The position numbers and the translations under genes were made by a program. A stretch of 64,000 bases of DNA, from the NCBI RefSeq assembly GCF_002008365.1, contig NZ_MRDL01000007.1, forward strand, positions 203,195-267,194, in the 5' to 3' direction. This document shows, piece by piece, positions 1-9,025 of the stretch (positions are counted from its first letter, which is position 1; every line of letters begins with the position of its first letter). Source of the stretch: Rhizobium leguminosarum bv. viciae USDA 2370. GTDB taxonomy: Bacteria > Pseudomonadota > Alphaproteobacteria > Rhizobiales > Rhizobiaceae. The notes below the pieces were generated by a model. It was given only the letters and a program-made list of their open reading frames with translations. It had not been told where the DNA came from and searched no databases.

Positions 1-251
1 GCGGCCTCGATTATTCCTTTGCCGATTCCGGTGACGGCCCCGCCGTCTTCGTCATCCTCATCGTCGGCTTCATCGTCATCGGCATGGTGTTGTGGCTGCA
101 GGTGAATTACGGGCCGCCGATCTGGGTGCACATCCTGCTCTTTGCTCCGTTGACGATCGTCCTGTCGCTGCTGACGCTGCGCTGGTTCAAGGGCATCCTG
201 ATCGCCATGCAATACCGTCATAATGCCCGCGAAGGACGCCTGAGTGACTGA
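1..251 (+). CDS. DUF983 family membrane protein (3' part)
   Basis: The gene is cut by the left window edge; the visible frame runs from base 3 to a TGA at 249-251. The 82 visible residues contain two hydrophobic segments separated by a short polar turn, then a basic tail. This is the typical C-terminal half of DUF983 proteins, which in alphaproteobacteria lie between the cytochrome c oxidase subunit III gene and SURF1. It overlaps the SURF1 start by 8 bp, which suggests translational coupling inside a cytochrome oxidase assembly operon. The family assignment rests on the two-helix pattern and the neighbour; the molecular function of DUF983 is not known to me. Confidence 0.7.
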   Translation, partial: GLDYSFADSGDGPAVFVILIVGFIVIGMVLWLQVNYGPPIWVHILLFAPLTIVLSLLTLRWFKGILIAMQYRHNAREGRLSD

Positions 252-999
252 AATGGTGCATGTAACGCCGCGCCGGCGGCTGCCTGTCTTGACCGGTATC
301 CTGGTGCTGATCGCCCTTGCCATCCTGATTTCGCTCGGCACCTGGCAGGTGGAGCGCCTGCACTGGAAGGAAGGCCTGCTCGCCGATATCGCTGCGCGGC
401 AGGCAGCAAGCCCCGTGCCGCTTGCCGAGATCGAGGCGATGGCAGCTGCAGGCGGCGACATCGAATACCGCAAGGTCACCGCCACCGGCCGCTATATCAA
501 CAACAAGGAGCGGCACTTCTTCGCCACCTGGCGCGGTCAGACCGGCTATTACATCTATACCCCGCTGGAGCTCGCCGACGGGCGCATTCTCTTCGTCAAT
601 CGCGGCTTCGTTCCCTTTGACAACAAGGAGCCGGAAATGCGCATGCAGGGCCAACTGACGGATCAGCAGACCGTCACCGGCCTGGCGCGCGAAAAGCTTC
701 CCGGCAAGCCCTCCTGGGTGGTGCCCGATAACGACGTCGCCAAGAACATCTTCTACTGGAAGGATCTCGACGTCATGGCCGAGAGCGTCGGGCTGGAGAA
801 AGCGCGCGTCATTCCCTTCTTCGTCGACGCCGATTCCACCCCCAATCCGGCGGGCTTGCCGATCGGCGGCGTCACCCAGGTGGATCTGCCGAACGACCAT
901 CTGCAATATGCTTTCACCTGGTACGGGCTGGCCGCCGTGCTTATCGTCGTCGTGGCGATCTCCTGGTTCCGCAAGGGCGCCAAGACATCTCAGCAATAG
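244..999 (+). CDS. SURF1 family cytochrome oxidase assembly protein
   Basis: A 251-residue SURF1/Shy1-type inner-membrane protein that helps assemble the heme a/copper core of cytochrome c oxidase. There is one membrane helix near residues 15-35 and a second near 225-243, flanking a periplasmic domain, which is the standard SURF1 layout. The motif GTWQVERLHWKE just after helix 1 and the segment FVNRGFVP in the middle are family hallmarks. The GTG start at 244 is preferred because AAGGA lies 7 bases upstream; an ATG at 253 is the alternative. It sits directly after the DUF983 gene, as in other rhizobial cox clusters. Confidence 0.9.
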   Translation: MTEMVHVTPRRRLPVLTGILVLIALAILISLGTWQVERLHWKEGLLADIAARQAASPVPLAEIEAMAAAGGDIEYRKVTATGRYINNKERHFFATWRGQTGYYIYTPLELADGRILFVNRGFVPFDNKEPEMRMQGQLTDQQTVTGLAREKLPGKPSWVVPDNDVAKNIFYWKDLDVMAESVGLEKARVIPFFVDADSTPNPAGLPIGGVTQVDLPNDHLQYAFTWYGLAAVLIVVVAISWFRKGAKTSQQ

Positions 1000-1062
1000 T
1001 ATCACTTCAATTCTCGACCATATTGGGCTAGAGGTCCCTAAATCTCTCAACCCGGAACTGAC

Positions 1063-2064
1063 ATGAATATTGCGGCGAAACCTCCTTTGACGATCAGGCT
1101 CTGCGGTCCGCGCGGCTTCTGCGCCGGCGTCGACCGCGCCATCCAGATCGTCGTGCTGGCGCTGAAATCCTATGGCGCGCCGGTCTATGTGCGCCACGAG
1201 ATCGTCCACAATCGTTATGTCGTCGAGGGGCTGGAGGCCAAGGGCGCCGTCTTCGTCGAGGAGTTGGACGAAATCCCGGCCGAACATCGCGCCCAGCCGG
1301 TGGTCTTCTCCGCCCATGGCGTGCCGAAATCCGTGCCGGAGGATGCGGCAAGCCGTAACCTCTTCTATCTCGACGCCACCTGCCCGCTGGTCTCCAAGGT
1401 TCACAAGCAGGCGATGCGCCACAATCGCCTCGGCCGCCATGTCGTCCTCATCGGCCATGCCGGCCATCCCGAGGTGATCGGCACCATGGGGCAACTGCCG
1501 GAGGGTTCCGTTTCGTTGATCGAGACGATCGAAGATGCCGACGCCTACGTCCCTGTTGATCCCGATAATCTCGGCTATGTCACCCAGACAACGCTGTCGG
1601 TCGACGATACGGCCGGCGTCATCACCCGCCTGCACGAACGCTTCCCGAACCTGACGGCGCCGGCAGCGGACTCGATCTGTTATGCGACGACCAACCGCCA
1701 GGAAGTGGTCAAGCAGGCAGCCCCGGGCTGCGATCTCTTCATCATCGTCGGCGCGCCGAATTCATCCAATTCCAAGCGCCTCGTCGAAGTGGCGCTCAGG
1801 GCAGGGGCGAAGAAATCGATCCTCGTGCAGCGCGCCGCCGAGCTCGACTGGGACGAGATCGGCGCGATTTCGACGCTCGGCCTTTCCGCCGGCGCTTCCG
1901 CCCCCGAGGTCATCGTCAACGAGATCATCGAGGCTTTCCGCGCCCGCTTCGACGCTCGCGTCGAACTGGCCGAAACGGTGCAGGAAACCGAAAACTTCCT
2001 CGTCAACCGCGAACTGCGCAATATCGAGCTGACGGCGGCCGACATGGCTTTCGTCAACGGCTAG
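1063..2064 (+). CDS. ispH: 4-hydroxy-3-methylbut-2-enyl diphosphate reductase
   Basis: IspH (LytB) carries out the last step of the methylerythritol phosphate pathway, reducing HMBPP to IPP and DMAPP with a [4Fe-4S] cluster. The 333-residue length is normal. The three cluster cysteines are visible in [20 protein letters not shown] and [11 protein letters not shown], and the TQTTLS segment carries conserved active-site threonines. The protein is cytosolic and essential in organisms that lack the mevalonate route. It follows SURF1 after a 63-bp gap and is on the same strand as thrB and rnhA. Confidence 0.97.
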   Translation: MNIAAKPPLTIRLCGPRGFCAGVDRAIQIVVLALKSYGAPVYVRHEIVHNRYVVEGLEAKGAVFVEELDEIPAEHRAQPVVFSAHGVPKSVPEDAASRNLFYLDATCPLVSKVHKQAMRHNRLGRHVVLIGHAGHPEVIGTMGQLPEGSVSLIETIEDADAYVPVDPDNLGYVTQTTLSVDDTAGVITRLHERFPNLTAPAADSICYATTNRQEVVKQAAPGCDLFIIVGAPNSSNSKRLVEVALRAGAKKSILVQRAAELDWDEIGAISTLGLSAGASAPEVIVNEIIEAFRARFDARVELAETVQETENFLVNRELRNIELTAADMAFVNG

Positions 2065-2134
2065 ATCGGCCTTTCGGCCTAGCGTCCACTCCGGCAAATC
2101 CAATATCAACAAGGCATGAAGGGCGAGACCTCAC

Positions 2135-3100
2135 TTGGCAGTCTATACCGATATCGCCGAAGACGATCTGAAGTGGTTCCTGACGGAATATGACGCAGGC
2201 ACGTTGCTCTCCTACAAGGGCATCGCCGAAGGCGTCGAAAACTCCAACTTCCTGCTGCACACCTCCAAGGATCCGCTGATCCTGACGCTCTATGAAAAGC
2301 GCGTGGAAAAGAGCGATCTGCCTTTCTTCCTCGGCCTGATGCAGCATCTCGCCGCCCGCGGTCTGTCCTGCCCGCTGCCGCTGCCGCGCCGGGATGGCGC
2401 GCTGCTCGGCTCGCTCTCCGGCCGCCCGGCAGCACTCATCTCCTTCCTCGAAGGCATGTGGCTGAGAAAGCCGGAGGCCAGGCACTGCCGCGAAGTCGGC
2501 AAGGCACTGGCCGAGATGCATGTGGCCGGCGATGGTTTTGAGCTGAAGCGGGCGAATGCGCTGTCGATCGACGGCTGGCGGGGACTGTGGGAAAAATCCG
2601 AGCCGCGCGCCGGCGAGGTCGAGCCCGGCCTGCAGACCGAGATCCGCAGCGAACTCGACTTCCTCTCCACTGCCTGGCCGAGCGGCCTGCCGGCCGGCGT
2701 CATCCACGCCGACCTCTTCCCCGACAACGTCTTTTTCCTCGGCGACCAGCTCTCCGGCCTGATCGATTTCTATTTCGCCTGCAACGACCTGCTCGCCTAT
2801 GACGTCTCGATCTGCCTGAATGCCTGGTGCTTCGAGAAGGACGGCGCCTACAACATTACCAAGGGCACGGCGATGCTCGAGGGTTACCAGAGCGTCCGGC
2901 CGTTGAGCGATGCGGAAATCGCTGCCCTGCCGGTGCTGTCGCGTGGGTCGGCGCTGCGGTTCTTCCTGACCCGGCTCTATGACTGGCTGACGACGCCGGA
3001 AGGCGCCATGGTCACCAAGAAGGACCCGCTCGAATATCTCCGCAAGCTGCGGTTCCACCGCCAGATCAAATCGCCCGCCGAATACGGATTGAGCCTATGA
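2135..3100 (+). CDS. thrB: Homoserine kinase (APH-fold type)
   Basis: This enzyme phosphorylates L-homoserine for threonine synthesis; the next enzyme, threonine synthase, is encoded at 53.3 kb in this window. At 321 residues it belongs to the aminoglycoside-phosphotransferase-like ThrB family of alphaproteobacteria, not the GHMP kinases. The catalytic loop HADLFPDNV and the downstream metal-binding aspartate in GLIDFYF are visible. The start codon is a TTG at 2135 (protein begins MAVYTDI, typical of the family), with GAAGGGCGAG upstream. The stop overlaps the rnhA start by 4 bp. Confidence 0.95.
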   Translation: MAVYTDIAEDDLKWFLTEYDAGTLLSYKGIAEGVENSNFLLHTSKDPLILTLYEKRVEKSDLPFFLGLMQHLAARGLSCPLPLPRRDGALLGSLSGRPAALISFLEGMWLRKPEARHCREVGKALAEMHVAGDGFELKRANALSIDGWRGLWEKSEPRAGEVEPGLQTEIRSELDFLSTAWPSGLPAGVIHADLFPDNVFFLGDQLSGLIDFYFACNDLLAYDVSICLNAWCFEKDGAYNITKGTAMLEGYQSVRPLSDAEIAALPVLSRGSALRFFLTRLYDWLTTPEGAMVTKKDPLEYLRKLRFHRQIKSPAEYGLSL

Positions 3101-3552
3101 AACACGTCGATATCTTCACCGACGGCGCGTGCTCCGGCAATCCCGGCCCTGGCGGCTGGGGCGCGGTGCTGCGTTATGGCGATGTCGAAAAGGAGCTTTG
3201 CGGCGGCGAGGCGGATACGACCAACAATCGTATGGAACTGCTGGCGGCGATCTCGGCGCTATCGGCCTTGAAGAGCCCTTGCGAGGTCGATCTCTATACC
3301 GACAGCGCCTATGTCAAGGACGGCATCTCCAAGTGGATATTCGGCTGGAAGAAAAACGGCTGGAAGACCGCAGACAAGAAGCCGGTGAAGAATGCCGAGC
3401 TCTGGCAGGCGCTGGAGGCGGCCCGTGACCGCCACAAGGTGACGCTGCACTGGGTCAAGGGCCACGCCGGCCACCCGGAAAACGAACGCGCCGATGAACT
3501 TGCGCGCCGGGGCATGGAGCCGTTCAAGAAGGGCAAGGCGGTTTCGTTTTAA
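3097..3552 (+). CDS. rnhA: Ribonuclease HI
   Basis: RNase HI cleaves RNA in RNA-DNA hybrids, removing primers and R-loops. All four catalytic acids are in place: Asp in [11 protein letters not shown], Glu in NRMELLAA, Asp in YTDSAYV and Asp in NERADELA; the basic protrusion WKKNGWKT is also present. The length of 151 residues is usual. The ATG overlaps the thrB stop in an ATGA, so the two genes are probably translated from one transcript. The thrB-rnhA pair is conserved in rhizobia. Confidence 0.97.
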   Translation: MKHVDIFTDGACSGNPGPGGWGAVLRYGDVEKELCGGEADTTNNRMELLAAISALSALKSPCEVDLYTDSAYVKDGISKWIFGWKKNGWKTADKKPVKNAELWQALEAARDRHKVTLHWVKGHAGHPENERADELARRGMEPFKKGKAVSF

Positions 3553-3563
3553 AGAAGGTGCAC

Positions 3564-3974
3564 ATGTCACTCAGCTTTAGGAGTCCGATCTATACCATTG
3601 CTATTTTCTGCCTTTTGATTGCGTTTGGCATGTATTGTGGTGCGAGCAGAGCTGTTGCGACCGAAAAACCGGTGCATAAACCCTTCGACGACCGGCCGAT
3701 GTTGTGTGCCGCTTACTACGGCCATCTCGCTCAGGGATTCAAAGACAAGCGCGAGCCCAAGAAAGCGCAAGCGTATCAAGCCAAGTTTCGCATCTTATAC
3801 GAGCGCGGCATCAAGAACATGATCGCTGGTGGGAGCACCAGAGATGAGGCACATACCATGACACAGAAATACGCAGATCTGCTTGGCGAACTGGCGCTCA
3901 AACAGGCTGCCGAGGTCCGTTCAATCGCTTCTATGTGTCAGCGCGAGTTTCCCGTCCCGACCATATGGAACTAG
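3564..3974 (+). CDS. Small secreted protein, unknown function
   Basis: A 136-residue protein that I do not recognise. The N-terminus has a hydrophobic stretch (about residues 7-28) consistent with a Sec signal peptide. The mature part is charged, with two cysteines (one in MLCAAYYG and one near the C-terminus in SMCQREF) that could pair in the periplasm. An ATG at 3564 fits better than the in-frame GTG at 3558, because AAAGAAGG lies 6-13 bases upstream. It begins 11 bp after rnhA, so it may be cotranscribed. Its codon use is less GC-biased than that of rnhA. Confidence 0.6.
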   Translation: MSLSFRSPIYTIAIFCLLIAFGMYCGASRAVATEKPVHKPFDDRPMLCAAYYGHLAQGFKDKREPKKAQAYQAKFRILYERGIKNMIAGGSTRDEAHTMTQKYADLLGELALKQAAEVRSIASMCQREFPVPTIWN

Positions 3975-4170
3975 ATGCGATTGAGTCCTGCAGCATGTTA
4001 GATCCGGGACGAGAGCCGACGACATAGCTTTCGAGAGGTGCACGTCGGCCAAATTAGTTCCGCGCCGAGCCGAAATTTTTGCAAGCTCCAGCAAAGCACC
4101 TCCCGCCAAAAATCTTGGTCGCCTTGAAAGCAGTCGAACTCGTAACCCGGTTCGGTAGCTTTCCAGCTCC

Positions 4171-5259
4171 TCAAGCCGCCTGCTGCTGCGGCGGCGCCGT
4201 CGCGGCGCCCTGGATCAGCCGGTGCAGATATTCGAGTTTTGCCACGACGGGTGAGGACAACACGAAGGGGTAGGAGTCCGGCTGCCCCATGCTGCGCTGG
4301 ATGGCGTTGATCGCCAGGCTGAGCGGCACCCAGGCGCTGACCAGCTGTTCGGCGCTTCTTGCCCGGTAAGGGATGAAATCCACCTCGCCTGATATTTCCT
4401 CATGGCCGCGCGGATCGATGGCGATGCCGAAGGCACGCGCCGTTTCGAGCGTATCGACGATGTGGAGGTAATGCGCGAAGCATTCGGCGAAATCCTCCCA
4501 GGGGTGCGACGCCGCATAGGCGCTGATGAAATTGTCCGGCCATCCCAAGGGCGCACCGCCGGCATAATGGTTCTGGAGGGCTGTCGCATAGTCCTGCCGT
4601 TCGTCGCCGAAGACGGCGCGGAAATCGGCAAGGCCGCCCCGATCGCGCACCAGCTTGTTCCAGATGAAATGGCCGGCCTCGTGGCGGAAATGGCCAAGCA
4701 GCGTGCGATAGGGTTCGTTCATCGAGCTGCGCGCCTGTTCGCGCGTCGCATCGTCGGCCTCTGCGGCGCGGATGGTGATCAGGCCTTCCTCATGGCCGGT
4801 CATGGCCGGCACGATATAACCGTTGCTCTCTATCGAATCCTCGAGAAAATCGAAGACCAGGCCGCCTTGCGGGTCTTGCTCCCGATCGGGATGCGGCAGC
4901 TTCCAGCGCAGCAGCGAATAAAACAGATGACGTTGCGCCTGGCTGATGCGCCGCCAGCGATCGATTCCGTCCTGGGTATCGGTGTTCGGAACCAGCCGGT
5001 TATGGCGGCAGGCAACGCAGAATTCACTCTTGCCGTCACCGTCCACCAGCCAGTTGCAGATGTCGAGGCCGGCATTGGCGCAGAAGCGGACGTCGCGATC
5101 GGGATTGGAAACGAGCTGCCAGAGTGTCTCGTCGCGCGGCTCCAGCGCATGCATCGCCAGATCGCCGGGCAGGAAGCCGAGGCGATGGTTGCAGCGCACG
5201 CATCGCCGGTTGTCGAAGTGGACGACCTGATCGCAATTGTCGCAGGCAAAAAGTTTCAT
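4171..5259 (-). CDS. Putative zinc-binding metallopeptidase (COG4307-like)
   Basis: A 362-residue cytosolic protein. The N-terminus is a zinc-ribbon region with four CxxC pairs (CDNC, CVRC, and later Cys residues around FCVACRHN). The central part has HEAGHFIW, the HExxH-like zinc motif of the Peptidase_Mx family, and a downstream DFAECFAHY segment that supplies a plausible third ligand. The C-terminus is alanine- and glutamine-rich. The family is widespread in Proteobacteria but its substrate is unknown. It is convergent with the secreted gene upstream, and an approximately 200-bp spacer (3975-4170) shows nothing I can name. Confidence 0.8.
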   Translation of the reverse strand: MKLFACDNCDQVVHFDNRRCVRCNHRLGFLPGDLAMHALEPRDETLWQLVSNPDRDVRFCANAGLDICNWLVDGDGKSEFCVACRHNRLVPNTDTQDGIDRWRRISQAQRHLFYSLLRWKLPHPDREQDPQGGLVFDFLEDSIESNGYIVPAMTGHEEGLITIRAAEADDATREQARSSMNEPYRTLLGHFRHEAGHFIWNKLVRDRGGLADFRAVFGDERQDYATALQNHYAGGAPLGWPDNFISAYAASHPWEDFAECFAHYLHIVDTLETARAFGIAIDPRGHEEISGEVDFIPYRARSAEQLVSAWVPLSLAINAIQRSMGQPDSYPFVLSSPVVAKLEYLHRLIQGAATAPPQQQAA

Positions 5260-5295
5260 CGTATCTATCTCTGCAGAGCATGAGGGTGACGGATT

Positions 5296-5329
5296 AAAAA
5301 TGCCTGCCGCGCGAGGGCGCAGCAGGCAT
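5296..5329 (-). terminator. Rho-independent terminator after csbD-like gene
   Basis: Bases 5300-5310 (ATGCCTGCCGC) and 5319-5329 form an 11-bp stem with one mismatch. On the minus strand the stem is followed by a run of five T (5296-5300). It lies about 80 bp downstream of the CsbD-like stop codon and before the metallopeptidase start. Confidence 0.65.
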
Positions 5330-5407
5330 GGTGATAAAGGATGAGCGTCTACTGCGCATTCCTTAAATCGGAAGCACAGCGTCCTTTGCGCGTCTTAGTG
5401 CTGTCGC

Positions 5408-5599
5408 TCAGAGCCGATCGACGGCGCCCTTGAGCTTGTCCTTGACCTTGCCGGTTGCGACTTGTCCCTTGCCCTTGGCTTCCTGGACGGCGCCCTTGGC
5501 TTGCATCTCGCGATCGTCCGTCGCCTTGCCGACGGCCTGCTTGGTCTTGCCGGCAATTTCGTTTGCCTTACCGGAAATCTTGTCGCTGGTGCTACCCAT
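5408..5599 (-). CDS. CsbD family stress protein
   Basis: A 63-residue, lysine- and alanine-rich hydrophilic protein with the CsbD pattern: SDKISGKANEIAGKTKQAVG, then two GxA(K/T)GK repeats. CsbD-like proteins are induced by general stress in many bacteria; their mechanism is unknown. The ATG at 5599 is chosen because AAGGAGA sits 8 bases upstream (5608-5614); a longer reading from 5638 would lack a ribosome site. It is monocistronic, with a hairpin terminator downstream. Confidence 0.85.
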   Translation of the reverse strand: MGSTSDKISGKANEIAGKTKQAVGKATDDREMQAKGAVQEAKGKGQVATGKVKDKLKGAVDRL

Positions 5600-5698
5600 A
5601 AGTGATGTCTCCTTGGTCGGCATGGGCCTTTTGTCCATGCTTGCCGAAATGAAACGTCACTCTTGGCTATTCGTTCCCGCTGCCGTCAGGCCAGCCTT

Positions 5699-6304
5699 TC
5701 AGGCATGGCCGGCTTCGGCCGACAGCATCGCAGCGGTCACGCCCATGCCGGCGAGCGCCCGCTCGTATTTGTCGTCGAGGCTGCGGTCGAAGATCAGTTC
5801 CTCATTGGCCGGGCAGGTGAGCCAGCCATTGTTGACGACCTCGCTTTCGAGCTGGCCGGCCGACCAGGAGGAATAGCCGAGCAGCATCGTCGCCCGCGTC
5901 GGCCCATTGCCCTTGGAGATGGCGCGCACGATATCGAGCGTCGCTGTCAGGCAGATGTCGTCGCTGACGGGAATGCTGGAGTCGCTGGAATAATCGTCCG
6001 AATGCAGCACGAAACCACGGCCGCTTTCCACCGGGCCGCCGGTCTGGATCGGAAAGTCGCGCGCCCGCTTCGGCAGCACGATCGAATCTTCCTGCTTGAT
6101 CATGTCGAGATGCAGCAGCACATCGGTGAAGGTGAGGCTCTGTGGCCGGTTGATGACGAAGCCCATGGCCCCGGCATCCGAATGCGCGCAGATGTAGATG
6201 ACGGTGCGCGCAAAATTGCGGTCTTCCATGCCCGGCATGGCGATGAGGAACTGGCCATCGAAGAAGCCACGTTCCCGTCTGTTCTTCAGCGTCAATAAGG
6301 ACAT
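5699..6304 (-). CDS. YqgE/AlgH family protein
   Basis: A 201-residue cytosolic protein of the UPF0301 (YqgE/AlgH) family. Visible family features are [21 protein letters not shown] near the N-terminus, [10 protein letters not shown], the PIQTGGPVE segment, and [13 protein letters not shown]. In Pseudomonas the homologue affects alginate regulation; the biochemical role is unresolved. The ATG at 6304 is chosen because AGGAGG lies 4 bases upstream; an upstream in-frame ATG at 6352 has no such site. It is divergent from the DsbD-N-like gene. Confidence 0.9.
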   Translation of the reverse strand: MSLLTLKNRRERGFFDGQFLIAMPGMEDRNFARTVIYICAHSDAGAMGFVINRPQSLTFTDVLLHLDMIKQEDSIVLPKRARDFPIQTGGPVESGRGFVLHSDDYSSDSSIPVSDDICLTATLDIVRAISKGNGPTRATMLLGYSSWSAGQLESEVVNNGWLTCPANEELIFDRSLDDKYERALAGMGVTAAMLSAEAGHA

Positions 6305-6445
6305 CGTTCCTCCTGCTGCTAGACCGCACCAAGGCCTCGACAAAAGAAACATGGGCCAATGTCACACATCAATCAACTGAAAATGAAGATTTATATCGCC
6401 GCGGCTTCTGGCGGCGAAACAGCACATTCGGTAAACCTTTGTTCC

Positions 6446-7297
6446 ATGATGATTATTTCCTCAGGCCCGCGCAGGCTTTTAATCGCGGTTGTGTCGGTGG
6501 TCGCAGCCCTTGTGCCGTTTTATTCCGCCCATGCGGAAATGAGCGCCTGGGCGGACAACGAGGGCGGCCGCATGCGCCTCGTGGCGCTCGCGCCCGATGC
6601 CGGCGGCAAAATCCGCGCCGCCCTTCAGATCGAGCCGAAACCCGGCTGGATCACCTATTGGAAAGAGCCCGGCGGCAATGGCATTCCGCCCCAGATCACC
6701 ATCGCGGCGGGCAGTGGCGTCACGCTCGATGCCATCGCCTATCCCGTTCCGAAGCATTTTTTCAACGGCACGGTCGAGGATATCGCCTATGACACGCCGG
6801 TGACGCTGCCGCTGTCACTGACGGCGGCCGGCAAAGGCCCGGTTACGATCGACGCTGCCGCCTTCATCGGTATCTGCAAGGATATCTGCATTCCCTTCCA
6901 GGCGAATTTTCAACTGAAGCTTGGCCCCGCCATCCAGTCGCACCCGCAAGAGGAGGCGATCCTTCAGGCCGCCGATGCGAAGCTGCCGAAGCCGCCGTCG
7001 CAGGATTTCGGCGTGACGGCGCATGCGATCTCGCCCGATAGGAAGACGCTGTCTTTGACACTCGCTCTGCCGGGCGGAGGGTTGGGCGAGGGCAAGGGCG
7101 CCCCGGATATCATCGTCACCGGCCCGAGCGGCCACGCCTTCACCAAGCAGATCGGCGGCAAGCGCGACGGCGCCACTTTCAAGGTCGACGTCGCTATCGG
7201 CAAACTGCCTGAGAATTACGACATATCCGGCAAGCGCTGGGGCGTACTGGTCATCGACGGCGAAAGGGCGATGGAGACCACTCTTGCCTTTCAATGA
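6446..7297 (+). CDS. Secreted DsbD N-terminal-like domain protein
   Basis: About 283 residues. A signal peptide (basic SSGPRR, hydrophobic core, then SAHAE) precedes a domain resembling the periplasmic alpha domain of thiol:disulfide interchange protein DsbD: GWITYWKEPGGNGIPP and a later GICKDICIPF with a CxxxC pair. No membrane or thioredoxin domains follow, so it is a stand-alone periplasmic module, probably handling copper or thiol stress proteins. The start is uncertain (ATG 6446 or 6449, or further upstream); the signal peptide fits 6446. It is followed 96 bp later by a peroxiredoxin gene, a plausible redox partner. Confidence 0.75.
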   Translation: MMIISSGPRRLLIAVVSVVAALVPFYSAHAEMSAWADNEGGRMRLVALAPDAGGKIRAALQIEPKPGWITYWKEPGGNGIPPQITIAAGSGVTLDAIAYPVPKHFFNGTVEDIAYDTPVTLPLSLTAAGKGPVTIDAAAFIGICKDICIPFQANFQLKLGPAIQSHPQEEAILQAADAKLPKPPSQDFGVTAHAISPDRKTLSLTLALPGGGLGEGKGAPDIIVTGPSGHAFTKQIGGKRDGATFKVDVAIGKLPENYDISGKRWGVLVIDGERAMETTLAFQ

Positions 7298-7393
7298 CCG
7301 GGTCTTATAGTCGCCGCAGATCCCCTGCGGCGCCTGCCGCCAAGCAGAACCCCCAAAGCCGGAAACCCCCAAGCCAGAACCAAGGAGAAGACC

Positions 7394-7879
7394 ATGACCA
7401 TCGCGATCGGCGACAAGCTTCCTGCCGCCACCTTCAAGGAAAAGACGGCTGACGGCCCGGTTGAAATCACCACCGATCAGCTCTTCGCCGGCAAACGCGT
7501 CGTGCTCTTTGCCGTGCCGGGCGCCTTTACGCCCACCTGCTCGCTGAACCACCTGCCGGGTTATCTCGAAAACCGCGACACCATCCTTGGCAAGGGCGTC
7601 GACGATATCGCCGTTGTATCAGTCAACGACTGGCACGTGATGGGCGCCTGGGCGCAATCATCCGGCGGCATGGGCAAGATCCACTTCCTCGCCGATTGGG
7701 ATGCCGGCTTCACCAAGGCCGTCGGCCTCGACGCCGACCTCTCCGCCGGCGGCCTCGGCCTGCGCTCCAAGCGCTATTCGATGCTGGTGGAAGACGGCGT
7801 GGTGAAGGCCCTCAACGTCGAGGAAAGCCCCGGCCAGGCAACGGTCTCGGGTGCTGCCGCGATGCTGGAACAGCTCTGA
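7394..7879 (+). CDS. Peroxiredoxin (Prx5-type)
   Basis: A 161-residue thiol peroxidase reducing H2O2 and organic hydroperoxides. The peroxidatic cysteine is Cys49 in PGAFTPTC, with the conserved Thr and upstream Pro, and a later Arg in LRSKRYSMLVEDG. The length and the lack of a resolving cysteine in the usual 2-Cys position fit the Prx5/AhpE-like group; reduction is probably by glutathione/glutaredoxin. AAGGAG lies 6 bases before the ATG. A terminator hairpin follows. Confidence 0.93.
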   Translation: MTIAIGDKLPAATFKEKTADGPVEITTDQLFAGKRVVLFAVPGAFTPTCSLNHLPGYLENRDTILGKGVDDIAVVSVNDWHVMGAWAQSSGGMGKIHFLADWDAGFTKAVGLDADLSAGGLGLRSKRYSMLVEDGVVKALNVEESPGQATVSGAAAMLEQL

Positions 7880-7900
7880 GCGTTCATCGCTGACGTTATG

Positions 7901-7930
7901 AAGGGGCGGCCGTTCGGTCGCCCCTTTTCA
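7901..7930 (+). terminator. Rho-independent terminator after peroxiredoxin
   Basis: AAGGGGCG at 7902-7909 pairs with CGCCCCTT at 7920-7927, followed by TTTTC. It ends the peroxiredoxin transcript and separates the left backbone block from the benzoate block. Confidence 0.8.
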
Positions 7931-8039
7931 GTTGTGTCGGTGCTCAACGATGGGCCAGGTTATGCCAGGGCGTGCAAAACGGTCTTAGAACCGACCGGCG
8001 CGCAAAAATCGACATGCTTCCCTTCGCCTTTCCGAACTA

Positions 8040-8828
8040 TCAATCGTCGAGAAACTCGCTCAGTGCAGCATTGAACGCCGATGCCGACTCCAGGTTGACG
8101 ATATGCCGCCCAGGCAAGGACAGATGACGGCCCTGCCGCACACGAACGGCGATGCACTCCAAATCGGACGGCGGACAGACCGGGTCTTCTTCACCGGAGA
8201 CGGCAAGCAAGGGGTTGGCGATCCGTGCGATGTCTACCTGCAAATCGGTGTTGGCCAGCGCCGCGCAGCAGCCGATATAGCCATCAACCGTTGTCGCGGT
8301 GAAACGGTCGAGAATGTCGCGCACCATGCCGGGTTGGCTGGCGTTGAACGCCGGGCTGAACCAGCGTTCTGCGGCGGCAGCGGTGAGCCCGCCAAGGCCG
8401 TATTCCCGCACGGCCGCCATGCGCGCGCCCCAGCTTTCGGCGGTGCCGATCTTGGCGGACGTCGCACACAAAAGAATTTTGTCCAGACGTTGTCCGGCAT
8501 GAATGCCCAGCCACTGTCCGGTCAGGCCGCCGATCGACAGACCGCAGAAATGCGTCCGCTCTATCTCCAGCGCATCGAGCAGCGCAAGGACATCATTGCC
8601 GAGGTCTGACAGCGCATAGGGCGGCGGCGGTGCCGACGACAGGCCGTGGCCGCAGCGGTCATAACGCAGCACGCGGTAATGCTGGGACAATGCGGCCGCC
8701 TGCGCATCCCACATGTGCAGGTCGGTTCCGAGCGAATTGCAGAACATGAGCCACGGTTTGCCGGCCGCACTCCTGTCGCCGTCGATGCGATAGTGCAGGC
8801 GGTGGCTTGCGAGATCGAGATAGGGCAT
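8040..8828 (-). CDS. pcaD: 3-oxoadipate enol-lactonase
   Basis: A 262-residue alpha/beta hydrolase that opens beta-ketoadipate enol-lactone to beta-ketoadipate. The nucleophile elbow is GLSIGG, the oxyanion region is NSLGTDLHMWD, the acid lies in GEEDPVCPPSD and the catalytic His in GRHIVNLES; all are PcaD-like. It is the last gene of the minus-strand benzoate/catechol block and takes the product of CatC. The 197-bp gap to the transporter gene is much larger than other gaps in the block and holds a strong hairpin, so pcaD may have its own promoter or be expressed at a reduced level. Confidence 0.88.
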   Translation of the reverse strand: MPYLDLASHRLHYRIDGDRSAAGKPWLMFCNSLGTDLHMWDAQAAALSQHYRVLRYDRCGHGLSSAPPPPYALSDLGNDVLALLDALEIERTHFCGLSIGGLTGQWLGIHAGQRLDKILLCATSAKIGTAESWGARMAAVREYGLGGLTAAAAERWFSPAFNASQPGMVRDILDRFTATTVDGYIGCCAALANTDLQVDIARIANPLLAVSGEEDPVCPPSDLECIAVRVRQGRHLSLPGRHIVNLESASAFNAALSEFLDD

Positions 8829-8937
8829 GGCTTGAGGACTCTCGGTTTTTGAAAATGGCTGGAGGCAATGTCCCGACGATCCGGCCGAACCCTCCTATCC
8901 CGATGACGAAGGTCGCCGCAGTCGCGACGCGAAGGCA

Positions 8938-8965
8938 CCGACGGCCACATCGGGATGGCCGTCGG
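8938..8965 (-). repeat. Stem-loop between transporter gene and pcaD
   Basis: CCGACGGCC at 8938-8946 and GGCCGTCGG at 8957-8965 form a perfect 9-bp stem with a 10-base loop. The loop itself contains CATCGGGAT, which can pair instead with ATCCCGATG at 8918-8926. There is no T-run, so this may be an attenuating or mRNA-stabilising structure rather than a classic terminator. Confidence 0.5.
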
Positions 8966-9025
8966 CGGAAGCATGACGCTGACCTGCGAGTGTGTTCTGT
9001 CCGCCCGCCGTCAACGTACCGACCC

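Noticed and set aside
3921..4109. Short minus-strand frame after the secreted protein gene
   Set aside because: It overlaps the 3' end of the secreted protein gene, has no ribosome site, and reads as chance sequence.
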